A stretch of 64,000 nucleotides of DNA from Fratercula arctica. Its lineage: Eukaryota; Chordata; Aves; Charadriiformes; Alcidae. The notes under the pieces are model-generated. The model was not told the origin of the DNA. It saw only the letters and a list, made by a program, of their open reading frames with translations, and did no database searches. A program made the position numbers and the translations under genes. Shown here piece by piece: positions 1 to 12,989 of the stretch. Every line of letters begins with the position of its first letter. The stretch's first letter is position 1. Location: contig CANTUZ010000024.1 of the NCBI GenBank assembly GCA_947846985.1, positions 2,585,046-2,649,045 of the forward strand. Reading direction: 5' to 3'.

Positions 1-1186
1 CAACTTAAATCCCTTTTTTTTTTTTTTTTCCTGCGGGTTTTGGGTTTAAAACTCGGGTTAAATCCCGAATTCCACAGGGATCTTTTCGCCGCCGGCAGAA
101 CCCTGTTTCAAAAACGAATTATTTGTCCCGGGTCGAGTGATGGGAACCGGTTGCCCCCCACCCCAAGCACCCCCATTCCCGGCTCTGCCCCCCCTTTTTG
201 GGACACCCCCGGCAGCCCCGGAGGCTGGAACGAAAAAAAAAAAAAAAAGAAAAAAAGAAAAAAAAGAGGGGAAGAGGAGTTAACTTCGCATCCTTTGTTA
301 TTCCTATTTGTTTGTTAGTTCTGTTTACTTCCCCCCTAATCTGGGGTTACTCTGATCAACTGCGCATCAACTAATTTAATTAAAAAAAGCTTATTTTATA
401 ATCTGATTGGGGAGGGGGAGGGAAATCTCCGTTTATGATTTTTATTATTCCCCCCCCCCCCCCCCCCCCGCCTGCTGGATGCGATCATTATTCTTGCATT
501 TTTCTAATGAAATGTAAGATTACAAATTAATTGAATTGCCCCCTTCAATCTGTCATCTCTGTGAAATTTGGGGCTAATCGTAACTAAATTGCAAATATCC
601 AAAGCGAGCACTTGGGGGGTGTTTGGTTTGTGTTGTGCTTTCCCGGGGGGGGGGGAAGGGCTGTTTTGGGGCATCTCTGTGCAAAAAGCAGAGAAATCCC
701 AGCGTGGAGGGTCCCGTTGGGGCCCCCTCTGCCAGGGCTCACTCGCCCCACAGGTGTCCGTCCGTCCCCCCCCGCACTTCCAGTTTCCCTCCCCATCACT
801 TTTGGGGGAAAACCAGCAAAAAAAAAAAAAAAACAAAAAAAAAAACCCACCCCACAGAACAAAAGAGAGGTTTGAATGGCTGGGAGGTGAAAAAGGAGTA
901 ATTTAAAAAAATAAATAAATAAAAAATACAGACACACTGATTTTAGCTGATCGTATAGGAAAAGGGTGCAGCAGCAGCTTAAAAAAAAAAATGGGTTCCC
1001 CAAAAGGTGTGACATCGCCCCCCCCCCCCCCCCCAACGAGGTGGCTCTGCCACCCGCAGCCCATGCGGACGCCGAGGGGTCCCGCAGCAGCGAACGCGGC
1101 GCTCGGTCCTTCCCACGCCGCGTCCAGCCGTCCCCACGGACGCTGCGTCCCAGCCCCCGGAAAAAAACTCAGTCTAAATCAAATTG
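1..1186. other. no gene seen; mixed DNA with C20 run
   Basis: Contains an A-rich purine run (232-270), a C20 homopolymer (450-469), an AT-rich middle (360-600), A-runs near 820-845 and a small CpG-rich patch (1035-1165). No exon, RNA or mobile element recognised. Confidence 0.6.
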
Positions 1187-1311
1187 AAAAAAAAAAAAAT
1201 AAAATAAAATAATAAAATAAAATAATAAAATAAAATAAAATAAAATAAAATAAAATAAAATAAAATAAAATAAAATAAAATAAAATAAAATAAAATAAAA
1301 TAAAATAAAAA
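1187..1311. repeat. (TAAAA)n microsatellite
   Basis: An A-run followed by about 22 TAAAA units with two early TAA slips. It has a poly(A)-like character and may derive from a retrotransposon tail, but no element body is visible upstream. Confidence 0.97.
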
Positions 1312-1558
1312 TGCATTCATCTTGTGAATGCACCATCACTTCGCCCCGCTATAGCGGCACTGGAAATCCCGGGAAACATTAAATAAGTGATTTATGTAGT
1401 TTAAGCTTTCCACTTGATCCTCTAATAGTCGTTTCATTGGTTTTAATGATTTTATTTTTTTTTTCATACCTAAACACAGCTCCTATCTTTAGAGCCACAG
1501 AGATTAACTATTGTATTTTTTTTAATTTACAGTACAATTCTGTTAGAAAGCAACTAGA

Positions 1559-1589
<31 letters not shown>

Positions 1590-1760
1590 TGAGATTTGTC
1601 CTTTTCGCCCGCTGGCACGTTCAGTCACTATTTGATGATATTTCTGGTCAAAAGGGCTCAAACCAACATGTTTTATACCATGTAAATAATTTTTAAATGT
1701 GGTGAAAAGTTATTTCTCTTCTTAACCCTCGCTGAAGCTGATGCAATTGTGTTTGCCTCG
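1312..1760. promoter_or_regulatory. candidate regulatory element
   Basis: AT-rich unique sequence after a TAAAA array. It includes GTGATTTATG, TTTCATTGGTTTTAATG, CAACTAG and a forkhead-type GTAAATAA (1682-1689). A poly(T)26 run (1559-1584) interrupts it. No coding frame of interest. Confidence 0.33.
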
Positions 1761-2879
1761 TGGATGCGTACCCAGACGCTCGCACACGCACAGATTTTTA
1801 TGATGTTTCATATTTGTCCCACGTTCATGCCATTTGCGGGCAGCTTTTCATCTTCAACTCCGATTTTTCATCAAAAATCAAGGTGTTCCAGGGTGGAAAA
1901 TAACTTCATAAATACATTTATTGCTGCTGCTGCCCCAGGAGCCAGAGGCAAGAACCGGGATTTTCACTCTTCTCTTGCAAATAGCAAAAAGGGAAGATTT
2001 GTCCCCAGAAATCTCCGCTCCAAGACACGATAAGAGGTGACCTGGCACCTGGGCTTGCTCCCTGCCCCCTTGGGCTACCCAGCCTGGGCACCGCTGCCAC
2101 CGGGCCACCCCCGGGAGCCACCCCGAGTCCTGCAAGAGGTTTTTGCCCCCTTTGCCCTCGCCCAACCTTTGCGCCAGCATCCTGGTCCTCAAAGCAGGAC
2201 GCTCAGCCGTCACCCAGCTTCTATTGTCACCAATACACAGATTTTTAGGAGGAAAAAAAAAAATAAGGAATAAATAAATTAGATATTCCAGGTCCTGCAA
2301 TGCCAGGGGTTTCCCAGCCCCGGGATGGGGAGACCACTCTCCTGGCGGGGTGATTTTATAACAAGTCTTAAAGCCCACATGAATTACAGCTTAGTATTTG
2401 TCTTTAGAAGAAGAGGAGGGTTGCGCTGGAACTGGCAAAATCAGCAGGTGGCATTTAGGAGAGGACGTATCTCCAAAATCTCTAGCGATTTAAACCCGTA
2501 GTTTAATATTTTCCTCAGGAGGTTTCAAACTTTTTGTAACTTCATATAACCCCGAAGCGGATTTCAAAGCCAGGCGTTGCTCAGACGTGGGGGGGCCCCG
2601 AGTGCTTCCCCCCAGAGCAGGCCCCACATTTTCCCCTAAACCCCCCCCGCCCCCAGACTCAAGCGTGCCCACTGCCTGGCTTCATTTGAACCCTTTCCCC
2701 CCCACTCTATAAAACGCTGTTTTCCAAGGAAAACATTCCGACCTCGCGGGGGATAACGGTTCCCCCAGCGCAAACCCACCCCCGGCCCCTGCGTTCCAGC
2801 CCGCCACCGTATTTCCACGAGGAGGGAAAAAATCAGGACAACATCTATTCCCTTTGAAACCCAACAGCGCAACGCGATG
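1761..2879. other. no gene seen
   Basis: Unique, moderately GC-rich sequence with a short A-run at 2252-2262 and few distinctive motifs. Open frames are shadows of a GC-rich composition without family matches. Confidence 0.6.
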
Positions 2880-3140
2880 TTATTGTTCCCCCTTACGAAG
2901 CAGACAGGACTATTTCTCTGCTGATCCTCGTTTTACGGATGCCATCCCCCCTTTTCTTCCTAATCGCCCCTTAGAAATAAAATAAAATTTAAAAAAAAAA
3001 AATCATTTGGAATGATATCGGGAGTCAATTGGAATATTCACTTGGAATATCATTGGAATGATAAAGCCATACGTACACATCCTCTAATTATATATCTACA
3101 ATTTCTGATCACGTTGTCGCAGCTTTTCCCTTCTTTCGAA
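2880..3140. promoter_or_regulatory. candidate element with four TTGGAAT repeats
   Basis: Four TTGGAAT motifs fall within 54 bases: GGAATG at 3009 and 3055, GGAATA at 3031 and 3044. GGAATG is the TEAD core. Flanks contain TCTAATTATATATC and TGATCACG. Unique and AT-rich between GC-rich neighbours. Confidence 0.36.
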
Positions 3141-4959
3141 TCCTGATCGCTTTTATTCAACCTTTATCTCTGGCATCGCCTTCCACCGCGGGAAGAGCCA
3201 AGCCCTGACCCTTCTTTCTCTGCATCCCCGCGAAAAAAATGCGCTTTTTTGGTGCACGCACAGTTAAGCAACGCGGCAGAGGGGATCCCTGCGCCCGCCC
3301 TCGCTCCGGCATCGCAGGGACGGCTCCGTCAGCGCCATCGCTCCGGCTGCAGCGCCAAAACCTCGGCCGGGTAATGGCTAAAGTCAAATCTATGACAATT
3401 TACACCAAACACAGCCCCGGCCAGGGGGGGTGTTTAACCTGATATTTCATCGGGATGGGTTTAGTGTTCTCTCCGTGGGCTTTTTTTCCCCCCCTTAGCG
3501 CTCGGGTTCCAGCAGTAGTTATGGGATTTAGCGCACAAGGGCTTCTAAGATGACTAATCCTATTAAACTTCTGCAAACAGGCAGGGTAAGAGCCATTGGC
3601 CGCCCAGGGCTGCGGAGAGGGGGACACGCACGATGGCAATGACCCCAAATCCTTGGGAAAGACGAGGCGCATGGGCACTAAGCTGGGAGGAGCCCTCTTT
3701 GTGCTCCCCCCTCCGCCACAATCCGTCCCAAAACCGGCTCCCGCGGGCTGGGACACGGGTGCAAGTTCGCCCCAAGGTCCCTGTGGGTCGTGGGGAGGGA
3801 TGGAGGGTCGTACCCCCAAACCCCGGGGTCAGTCCCCATCCCTCCTTCCCATGGCTCTGCCACCACCAGGCAGGGACAGGGGGACACGGAGGATCCTGAG
3901 CCAAACCGGCCTCCCCATTGCCCCCACCCTGGGGACCAGCACCCTTCTCCCCTCGAGGACACACGCCCCCGCACCAAGGTCCCATCCGTACAACAGGGCA
4001 TCCCCTGCCACCCACCCTAGGAAATCCCTAAAAGCCCGACGGAGGGGCCGCGGGTGAAGCTCCCACCCTGAAATCCCATTTTCTTCCCCCAAAACCCCAC
4101 CAGTGCTTCCCAGTGCCAACAGAGCGCCCGCGCCCTGGCACACACCACGGAGAAAAGAGGGCAGCAGCTGCCAGGCTGCACCAAAGCAATGACATTTATT
4201 TGGGCGGGGGGAAGGGGGGGGGTCCATGGGGGCAGCTGGCAGCTGATTATTATTATATTTTTTTTTTTTATTCATCTTCCTTTAAATAAGATTGTTCCAA
4301 TTAACAAAGCACGCGCCCAGAACAGGTTTCAGAGAGGAAAGAAGCGGGGGCGCGGGATGCGCCACAGCCATGCACAGAAAAAGAGTAAATAAATAAATAT
4401 ACAAATAAATTAAATAAATAAATAGCGGCATCCAAATCTATTTAGACGTGGAGATCTCTTTTCCAAGCGTGATCGGAGCGAGACCGGCGTGTGGAGGCCG
4501 TGGGGCGTTATTTCTGATTTTTATCTAAGGATTTACCCAACCAGGGTTTTAGAGGAATGAGGCTTTTTTTTCCTCCCCCCCCCCCCCTCACGCAGCGAAC
4601 GGGAGCTGTGTCTGCGGGGTCACCCCCGCGCCAGCCCCTTCCCCAAACCCCATCCCACCTGCCCGCAGCCGCCGCCGCCACCACCCTCCCGCCCAGTTTG
4701 GGGTTTGGACGGGGCCCGGTTCCCACCAGAAAGCGTGAGGAAATGCCCTGCAAACCCTCAAACCCCCGGCTCGTTGGCGGGGCGATGCCCGAGATGGTTG
4801 GCGGCCCCGGATCCCTCTCCCATCCCCAACTCTGCCGTACCTGCTCCGCGCAACAGCCCTTTGTCTCCCAGCCCCTTCGCGGGGGTGCCCGGCCTTTTAT
4901 TGCCATTAACATCCAGAAAATAAATGGAAAATAAACAATCTCTTCACAGCCAAACCGCC
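3141..4959. other. no gene seen
   Basis: GC-rich unique DNA with CpG-rich patches near 3260-3360 and 4480-4800. An AT-rich pocket at 4235-4430 has TTTAAATAAG, CCAATTAACAAAGC and AAATAAATA repeats. No exon recognised. Confidence 0.55.
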
Positions 4960-5480
4960 GCATTCCCCCCACCCCCCCATTAATACAACCTTGAGCCGCT
5001 CTGACAAATATTCCCTTTGAATAAACGCCAGCAGAGTCGAAAAGGGATTTGTTTTCATTTAGGGGAGACGGGTAAATTTTTGCTTTAATAAATGTTTTTC
5101 CCTCCTTTACGCTGCCACAGTGCGTTTGTGAGGGGTGGTATTAGAGCCACGGCCAACAGCAGCAGCACACGCCGCCGATACGGGCACCAGGATTATCGCG
5201 ACAAGGCGTCACGGCTCCCCGCCACGATTCGGCGATTTATTAACATTTCCTCATATCTAAAAGTTGATTTTTTTTTTTTTATTTTTTTAATTTTTTTTAT
5301 CACCCTACCTATAGAGCAGAGGGAGTCGCCTAGCGATCGGCTAAATTCAGATCTGGTCCAAATATTTTTAGCTTTTTTTTTTTTTTTTTATTTTGGAGGC
5401 GGGGGGCGATGGTTTTGCAACATTTTTGTCAGGTGCTAACTGCGACCGTAGGGATATTTCATGACCAAAAAAAAAAAAAT
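4960..5480. promoter_or_regulatory. candidate regulatory block
   Basis: Mostly AT-rich unique sequence. It has CTTTGAATAAACG, CTTTAATAAATG, a CpG-containing middle (5140-5240) and GATTTATTAACATTTCC, then poly(T) runs at about 5270-5400. I recognise nothing specific. The call rests on composition. Confidence 0.25.
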
Positions 5481-7379
5481 AATAATAAAAAAAAATCCGT
5501 TGTACTGAATGAGTGCGTTTTCCAGTTTAAATACAAGAAAATACTGATTTTTTTTTTTTTGCTCGACAAAAAGTTGAAAAGAATCCCCGTATTCCATTAA
5601 AAAGGTCTTTAGCAGACACCCCCCCACCCCCCCCGCCGAGAGGGAAGGAGCAGCTTGGGGGGGGTTTTGCTGCTTTTGCAAAAGCCGCTGGTGACATACA
5701 GGGATGGGGAGGGGGGGGGGGATGACACAAAATTTGCACCCCCTGCCCAGGGGGTGCCCATCACAGAGCCAGCGCACCCCAGTCTCCCACCCCGGGCACC
5801 CGCAACCCCAAAGCAAATCCGGCTTTAAACCATTAAAATAGTTGCAATTTTAACCCTTTCGGCGCCCTTGCAGCACCCAGGGGGTGGGCAGCGAGGGCAG
5901 GATCCGGCCCCCAGCCCCTCGCTCCCCGAAGAGCGTCGCTGCCCGTCCTGCCCCGTGTCACCCACCGCGTCCGTCCCTGCCACTTTGTCCCATGGCCATG
6001 CAGGGCTGGCATTTGTGTTTTGAGTTTGGGTTGGTTTTTTGGTTTGGTTTTTTTTTTTTTTTCCCCTTTTCCTTGCATTTTCAGCCTTTCCGCAGCTCCG
6101 GGGCCGCGGGGCTGCAGTGCAGTTCCAGCGCCGGTGCCGGTAGAGGCTCCCGGAGCCGCTTTCGGCCCTGCCTGATGCTCCATCACCTTCCCCGTCCCCA
6201 AAGCGCTCCTGGCTCCTTCACCTTCCCCATCCCCAAAATCCTCCAGGGGTTGATGGGGAGCCCAACACGGGGCCAACCTGCCAGCGCCGCTCCCTGCTTG
6301 TCTTCTAACCCCGCGGTTAGAACCTGGGGGTGCACGTGGGGGATTTGCTGATGTCTAAGCACAGGACAAGCATCCACCCTCCTCTTCCTCGGCAGGACAA
6401 AGCCACCGCTGCTGCTCTTCTGCGCCCTTCTCTTCATAAACCTCCGGGTTTACGGGCTCAGATATTAGGGCAGGTTGCACAGCCCCATCTGTTCCCCACC
6501 CGAGGAGCAAAAAACCGAACCACCGCAAACCCAAACAATTACGCTTTTAAAAAAAAAATGACCCGCTCTCTGCGCTGAGTCAAGCCTTTGGCAAAAATAG
6601 CTCCAACAGCGCAGGGGCCTTCCTCCCGAGAGCTGCTCTTTGATTTCTGGGCGTGCGGGTGGGATTTGTTGGCAGCTTTTACCTCCTCCGTGGTTTGGGG
6701 TTGGTTGGGTTTTTTGGGGGTGGAAGAGGAACACGCCAGCGCGGGCCATCTCTTGCTGGTGCCTCCTCTTGCACACCTTGGGTGCTCAGAGCTGGCGGAA
6801 CATGGGCGCAGCCCTTATCCCAGCCCCTTTTACCCCAAAAGTATTGCCCACCCCAGGGGAACTCCCCCAGGCCACAGCGGGGCCACCAGAGAGTGGCTCT
6901 TCTGAGGGAGCCGGGTAACCGCATTTACCCATCGGAGAATGAGCAATAACACAAAAACCTTCAGGAATCACCTTCCCTGAGCCTGGAGCTGCTCAGTTCC
7001 CCCCCCCTCCCCACCCAAAAAAAGGCAGGGGGGGAACCTGATGTCCTGCACCCCTGGGGTGATCCGAGCATCCCAGGCTGCTCCGGTGGGATGGAGGAGA
7101 GAGGTGGCAAGGGACAACCTGGAGCTCAGGGGCAAAAATAGCTGGTTTTGCACACAAACACTCCAAATCTAGCCAAACCTCAGCGCCCAAGAGCTGCCCC
7201 AGTGTCACCTCGGCTTTTGCTGGTGTCAACTGGGGGATTTGACTCTCCGAACTGGCCCAGGGCTGGAAGGAATCCTCCACTGGGGGCTGAAGAGCTCTTC
7301 CCTCTGGTTGTGCCCAAAACCGAAGCGGTGGGGGGTACCACCAGCACGTGGCTTGGTGGGGGGAGCCGGCTGGACATTT
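5481..7379. other. no gene seen
   Basis: GC-rich unique DNA with short A, T, G and C runs and a TTTGG-rich stretch at 6020-6062. No repeat family or coding exon recognised. Confidence 0.55.
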
Positions 7380-7830
7380 TTCTGATGGAAAACGACAATT
7401 CATCGAAAGCAAGACGTCACGCCTAAACGCAGGCCGGTTTCTACAAAGAGTTTGTTTTGAAAGAGAAATCGGGAAGGGAGAAGCACCGAAACGAGATCAA
7501 CACATTTTTGCTTTGGGCTTTTCAAGAAGGAACACTGAGCTTGTTTAAAGGAAAAAAAAAAAATAATCACTTTTCATTTTAATATTTCCCGTTATAGAGT
7601 CTAAAGGAATTTACTTTGCAATTTCACTCTGGGAAAAACATTGAAGTTTGAGCTCTTGTTCTTCCTCAGAAGTGGAAGAAAGGGAGAAGGAGAAGGGAAG
7701 AGACACCTCAAGTATCGCCAACGAATTTAAAGCATCCCGTTCCCCTTCCGGCCATCTTAATGAGATCCGTCTCAAATCCATAGGAACCCCGCTCAGGAAA
7801 AAAAAAAAAAAAAAAAAAAAAAAATAAAAA
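7380..7830. promoter_or_regulatory. candidate regulatory block
   Basis: AT-rich unique sequence with TTGTTTAAAGG, AATAATCACTTTTCATTTTAATATTTCC-type composition, TTTACTTTGCAATTTC and CTTAATGAGATCC. It is closed by a poly(A) run at 7798-7824. No gene seen. Confidence 0.3.
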
Positions 7831-9232
7831 AAATCTCATTCAAAATGTTTTTTCAACAACAACAAAAAGATTAGGAATGGAAATGCCCATGGGAAAGGAG
7901 GGAGTTGGAGCACGCTGGTTTTTTGGCGGGGGAGAGGGAACTTTTGGTGAGGACGAGCACAAGAAGGTCCCGCGGGAGGGGGGAAGGGACCACCTGGAAC
8001 TACTTGTTGTAGCCGACGCAACGTCGCAAGGAGCAGCGCCAAGATGAAGCGTGTTGGGGTTGCACTGAACCTCATTCCAGCGGGGCCAGTCCCGATTTAC
8101 CCCACCAAAAACCAGCCCAGGATTTACCCCAAGAGAGACATTTCTCTCCCCAGCCACATCAGGGAGCGGCGCAGGCCCCGAACCGTCGATCCAGGTGCCA
8201 GAATAGGCAGCTTTGCTCTGAAGAAAAGAAAATTCAAAGCCTTTCTATGCAAAAAAATGTCAATTCTCTAGAGGAAACGCGGCAGCAAACGGCCTGTGGA
8301 TGAGGCAGAGCCAACCTGAAGCTGCTGGAGAGGCAGTGGCCAAGTAGGGGCTGCTCCCGGCCCACTCCCTCGTGGGAAGATGCCATGAAATATTGGAGAT
8401 TTACTGCAAAACTGTGATAAATTGGGTGACGCGGAGCCCTGCAGCCGCTCGCGGCCGCATCCCTGAGGGCAGCGCCGGGGCTCGATCTCCCTTTCCATGC
8501 GAAGTGACGCCATTCCCGCCTTCCCGCGTCAAAGCGCCTTCCAAGAGAACGCGACGGGGACAAGGGACGCTCTGGGTCCTCCATCCCAACTGCTCAACGC
8601 GCAGTGGGTACCAGGCAGAGCAGTGCCCGAGAGGAGCAGTGCAACTGGAAGGGGGGAAAAAAAGAAAAAAATAACAAACCCAAAAAATATCCACACTAAT
8701 CCTTTCGGTTTGTCTTTTTTTTTTGTTGTTGTTTATTTTGAAAAACGCTTTCAACCACAGGAAATAAAACAGGACGGAGCGGGAGGGATGGCCAAACTCA
8801 ACCCCTGCTCCTCCTCTCCATCCCACCCTCCAGCACCTGCCTGGGGGCAGCACTGCCTCCTTCTCCCCCCACCCCGGCACATTTTTAGTCCCCACAATGG
8901 CACGGGCAACGGTGCCGGGCCGATGCCAGCCGCATCCCGGGCTAACGCTGCCGCCCCTTTTGTCTGAGGGCATTAAAACCCCAGAAACGTTGGGGTGGTG
9001 GCGGTGGGGGGACCGGGGAGAGGCTGTGAGCGCCTGATGAGCGGCCGCGCGGCGTTACCCGTCTGGCACCGGGTGCCCCTCGCCACAAATGCCATTGGCA
9101 AAGCTCTGCACAAACATCTTTTCAGGGCTCGCCTGGTTCTCCCGGCTGCCATAGAAACCCCTGTTTAGCTGAAAGTATATTAAAGGGTGGCGCTGGCCCT
9201 CGCGCTGAATTCATCACATTGTATTCCCCCAG

Positions 9233-9263
<31 letters not shown>

Positions 9264-10169
9264 GGAAAAAAAAAAAGAAGAAGAAGAAGAAAGCCCACCC
9301 CTTTGTGGCTCTGCCTGCGCTTTCTCTGTCCGAGGGAGATGGTCGTTCTCCGGTTCATTTTGTACTCGCAATTGCATTTCCCCCCCCTCACCCCCCACCG
9401 CCATCCCCAGCCCTGGGAAGGAACCACTGCGTCCCACCAGCCCTCACCTTCTGGCCTCCTCTCTCTCCATCTCCCCACCCGCCACCAAGGAAACACCAAA
9501 AGGCTCCTCAGGATGATAATAATTAAAAAAAAAAAAAAGAGGATATATGAAAAAATTGGGGGTGGGGGCAAATGCCTCCCTGCTCCCCCATCCTGCTCTT
9601 CTCCACCCGTTCCTCCCCAGCATCGCAGCCTGAAGCCGGAGTTGCAGCCGACGGGTCCCAACAGGGTTTTTCGGGAAGCAGGGAGGAGGAGACAGAGGCA
9701 AATTTGGTCACACACTTCCCTTCCCTCACAGAACCAGGTTAAACGGGAAGTCTCCAGCTTGAACAGCAGCAAAACCGCAAAGGAATACACCTCAAATATG
9801 GAAAAGGTCATGATTTGAAGAGCTATAAACCCGTTTTTCCCCAACTGCTGAACAAGCTCATCCCAAAACAAGCGAGAACCCGGCCCCGAAGCCTCCCGGG
9901 GCTGAGCGGAGTGGCTTCACCGTCCCCTCGCCAGCCCCGGGGGGACCTCGGGGGCAGCGAGGAGGTAATTTAGTCACTTGAGGCGCGAGCTGGGAGTCAC
10001 CGATTCAAGCAGATTTCATGCCCTGCCACCGGCCGTATCTCTCTATCAGGGCGGCCGGCGGAGGTCTGACCCACCTCCAGCCCAGCCCTCGTCCCATCAC
10101 GGCAAAGGCACAAGCAGCCACAGGACACTCCGGATTTACACCACCGAGTCAGAAGTCCAACCCTTTTAG
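7831..10169. other. no gene seen; A-rich run at 9232-9292
   Basis: GC-rich unique DNA. An A-rich stretch with AAG/GAA units (9232-9292) underlies spurious Lys/Glu frames. CpG-rich patches lie at 8440-8560 and 9010-9070. Confidence 0.55.
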
Positions 10170-10745
10170 TCAAAAACCCCCCAGTATTTCGGGGTTATAA
10201 GCCGCTTTTTCACTTCCAGAGAGGTTAAACCTTCCTGTTTCTTGCAGAATTTGCGCGCGGTTTGTGACAAATTCTCCTGCAATTCCCGCCCCCCCCAGAA
10301 GATTTAGCTTCGTTGGGCATTTCCTCCCTCCCAAAGCTTCCCACTTCAGCAAAAAGGAATCAGTTTTGCCCAAAGTTATTGGCCTCTGCAGAGCGATCCC
10401 CAAATCCAAACCGAACTTACTCCTTCCTGCTCAGATCGGACCCGCAGAGGTGGCTGAAAGCAACCGCCACCTCAAATCTGCCCTGAACGTATGTCTTAAA
10501 TTTCCAAAAAACCTCTCGCCAATTTAATTTTCAAACCATTTATTTTACCTCCACCCACAAGAAAAGCAGAAAGGATCAAAGTCGAGCCCTTTTGTGGCTC
10601 GGGGTGCCCCCGCCATCAGCGGGCTTTGTTCGAAACGCCCTCAAAGAAACTCTCATTTTGGTCAAGAGCCAATTATAAAAATTGGGTTGGGGCTTTGCTG
10701 AGCTTTAGAGGTGTAAGATTGTCATCCCGCCAGTAAAGCTACCAA
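10170..10745. other. mixed AT-rich stretch, weak regulatory candidate
   Basis: Moderately AT-rich unique DNA with TTTAATTTTCAAACC (10520s), CCAATTATAAAAATTGG (10668 onward; imperfect palindrome) and GTCATCCCGCC. No exon, repeat or RNA gene recognised. Confidence 0.25.
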
Positions 10746-11626
10746 ATGGTGATGCGCCGGGCAGAATCTAACTTTGCCTGGGCCGAGGGAACAGGGATGG
10801 AGGGGACATTTCATCGCTTAAAGGCCAGTGGAAAAAAAAGCAGTTTCTCAGCTCAGGAACGAACCCATCGCTCCTCATCCCTCCTGCACAGCAGCATTTT
10901 CCTGCGGCGGGTCCTGGGTGCAGGACAACGTGGGGTTTTACTTGCCCCCACCAGCTCGGCTGAGCCCCACAGATGCCCTGTGAGTTCTTGGGTGGGGGGG
11001 GGTGTCCCACGCAGCCCCCCAGGTCCCAGCAGCAGGACCAAGCTGACCCAGGTGCAGCAGCGCTGGGAAGAGCGACCCAAAAGCCAGCCCCTTCCCAGCC
11101 CCACGTGCAGATGGCAGTGGGGGGAGCTGGGTGTCTGCCCCACACCGGGACCGAGCATCCCCTGGCCCCACAGCACCCTCCAGCCTTGCTGCAGGGATGG
11201 ATGGCACCCAAAAATGGTTTGCAAACCTCCTCCTCCTGCAGGTGCCCCCGCAAAAACCCTCCAAACCCACCCCAGGAACCAGCACAGGGCAGACAGTGGT
11301 GTCCCCAGCCACGTCCCCCATCATCCCGGGGAGCAGAGGAGCCCCCTGCTCAGGTCCATGCCGGCACATCGGTCCCACTCCACGTCACGGTGGGGGGACC
11401 CTGCCACGTCTGGCCGCTCTCTGCCCATCTGCATCACAAAAGCCCCATTCTTGCGAACTTGGGCGACCTCCCGACCTCGCCAGCTCGGGGAGTGAATGGC
11501 TTTAGTCTGCCACGACCATCATGTCACTTTGATTAGTGCGTGAATAAACTCTCAATCCCGGGCTGGGGGAGGCAGGGCTGGCGGGAGCCGCGCTGGCTCC
11601 CAGCCCCAACCGCGGGGACGGCACCC
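10746..11626. other. no gene seen
   Basis: A plus-strand frame of 249 codons (10746-11495) is open through GC-rich, CpG-poor DNA, but it has no domain, strong codon pattern or splice context I can identify. I treat it as chance. Confidence 0.5.
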
Positions 11627-12035
11627 TCAGCCATAGAAACATGGAACGGTTTGGGTGGGAAGGGACCTGGAAGCCCACCCCGTCCCACCCCCTGCCCTGG
11701 GCAGGGACACCTCCCACCAGCCCAGGTTGCTCCAAGCCCCGTCCAACCTGGCCTTGAACCCCTCCAGGGATGGGGCAGCCACAGCTTCTCTGGGCAACCT
11801 GGGCCAGGGGCTCACCCCCCTCACAGCCAACAATTTCTGCCTCACATCTCATCTAAGTCTCCGCTCTTTTGGTTTAAACCCATTCCCAACATCCCACGGC
11901 TCCCTTCCCTGCTCCAGAGTCCCTCCCCAGCTTTCCCGGAGCCCCTTTAGGGCCTGGCAGGGGCTGGAAGGTCTCCCTGGAGCCTTCTCTTCTCCAGGCT
12001 GACCCCCCCCAGCTCTCTCAGCCTGTCCCCACAGG
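11627..12035 (-). mobile_element. CR1 LINE, 3' fragment
   Basis: Reverse-complement match to the avian CR1 3' end. On minus it runs from GGGGACAGGCTGAGAGAGC through the diagnostic CAGGTTGCCCAGAGAAGC and GGAGGGGTTCAAGGCCAGG to CCGTTCCATGTTTCTATGG at 11631. It is 5'-truncated, carrying only the last codons of ORF2 and the 3' UTR. About 110 bases are identical to the copy at 63.16 kb. Confidence 0.95.
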
Positions 12036-12989
12036 TGCTCAGTCCCACACCCAGGGGTGGCCGCGGGGACCCCACCACCCAGAGCACCCTCACCCCTCTG
12101 CCGGCCAAACCAGCCCACGTAACCCACCGCCCCGTGTGCAAGGTGGCACCGAATCCCACCGGGGTGCTTGGAGGTGACCCCAACCCCCTCTCTCCCACCG
12201 CTGCCACCTCCCCGCAGGACCTTGATGGCGAGCAGAGCAGCCAAAATGAAGAGTTATAAGGACCCCCAGGGAAATGCTGCCAGTCTCCCTCATCGCTTCA
12301 ATGCCCCAAACTCAAACGACAGCACGAAAAGCATCGAGGGGGAAGCTCCCTGTGCCAAACCCCGCTGTGAGCACCACCTGAGCAGACTGGTCCCAGTCCG
12401 GGTCCCTTCAGCCCTTGAAGGGGTTCACAAAGGGCTGCAGGAGCCTCCAAACCATCTGACCCTTCCCAAATCACACAGGGAAAGAGCCGCGAGGGCAACC
12501 CCAGCCCAGGGCAGGATTTCCTGAGCGCACGGATGCCTCTGGATCCATGGGAAGCTCAGGCCTGCGTTGGTGACAACGGGCAGCCAGCGCCACTCGCACG
12601 ATGGAGGGACGGGTGCGGTGGGGACAACAGGGCTGTCCCTTGTCCCAAGGATGCTCCCGGCTCGCTCGCGTCCAGTGGCCACATCCAGCTCAGAAATGGC
12701 CACACCATCTACCCCCAGCTTCACCTAAGGAAACAAGCGTCACCTGGGGGATCAAAAAAGTTGGCAGGAGCCGAGAGCAAGCCTTCAGGCAGGCAGAAAC
12801 TCAGGCTTTTGGGGGAAAACATGGGGGGGATCTCGTATTTCAGGAGGCCCTGAAGTGCACTTCAATTTACAAGCCAACCTGCGGCACGTCACGAGCCGCA
12901 GACCTCTGCTTTTGAGCAGAAGCTGAAACTCCCGCACGTCCCTCCCGCCTCGCTGCGCATCCCGCAACACCTAATAAACCCCGAGCTGC
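12036..12989. other. no gene seen
   Basis: Moderately GC-rich unique DNA between the CR1 at 11.6 kb and a candidate element at 13.0 kb. Nothing recognised. Confidence 0.55.

Noticed and set aside
1187..1311. Poly(A) tail of a processed pseudogene
   Set aside because: The TAAAA array has no recognisable gene or retrotransposon body upstream.
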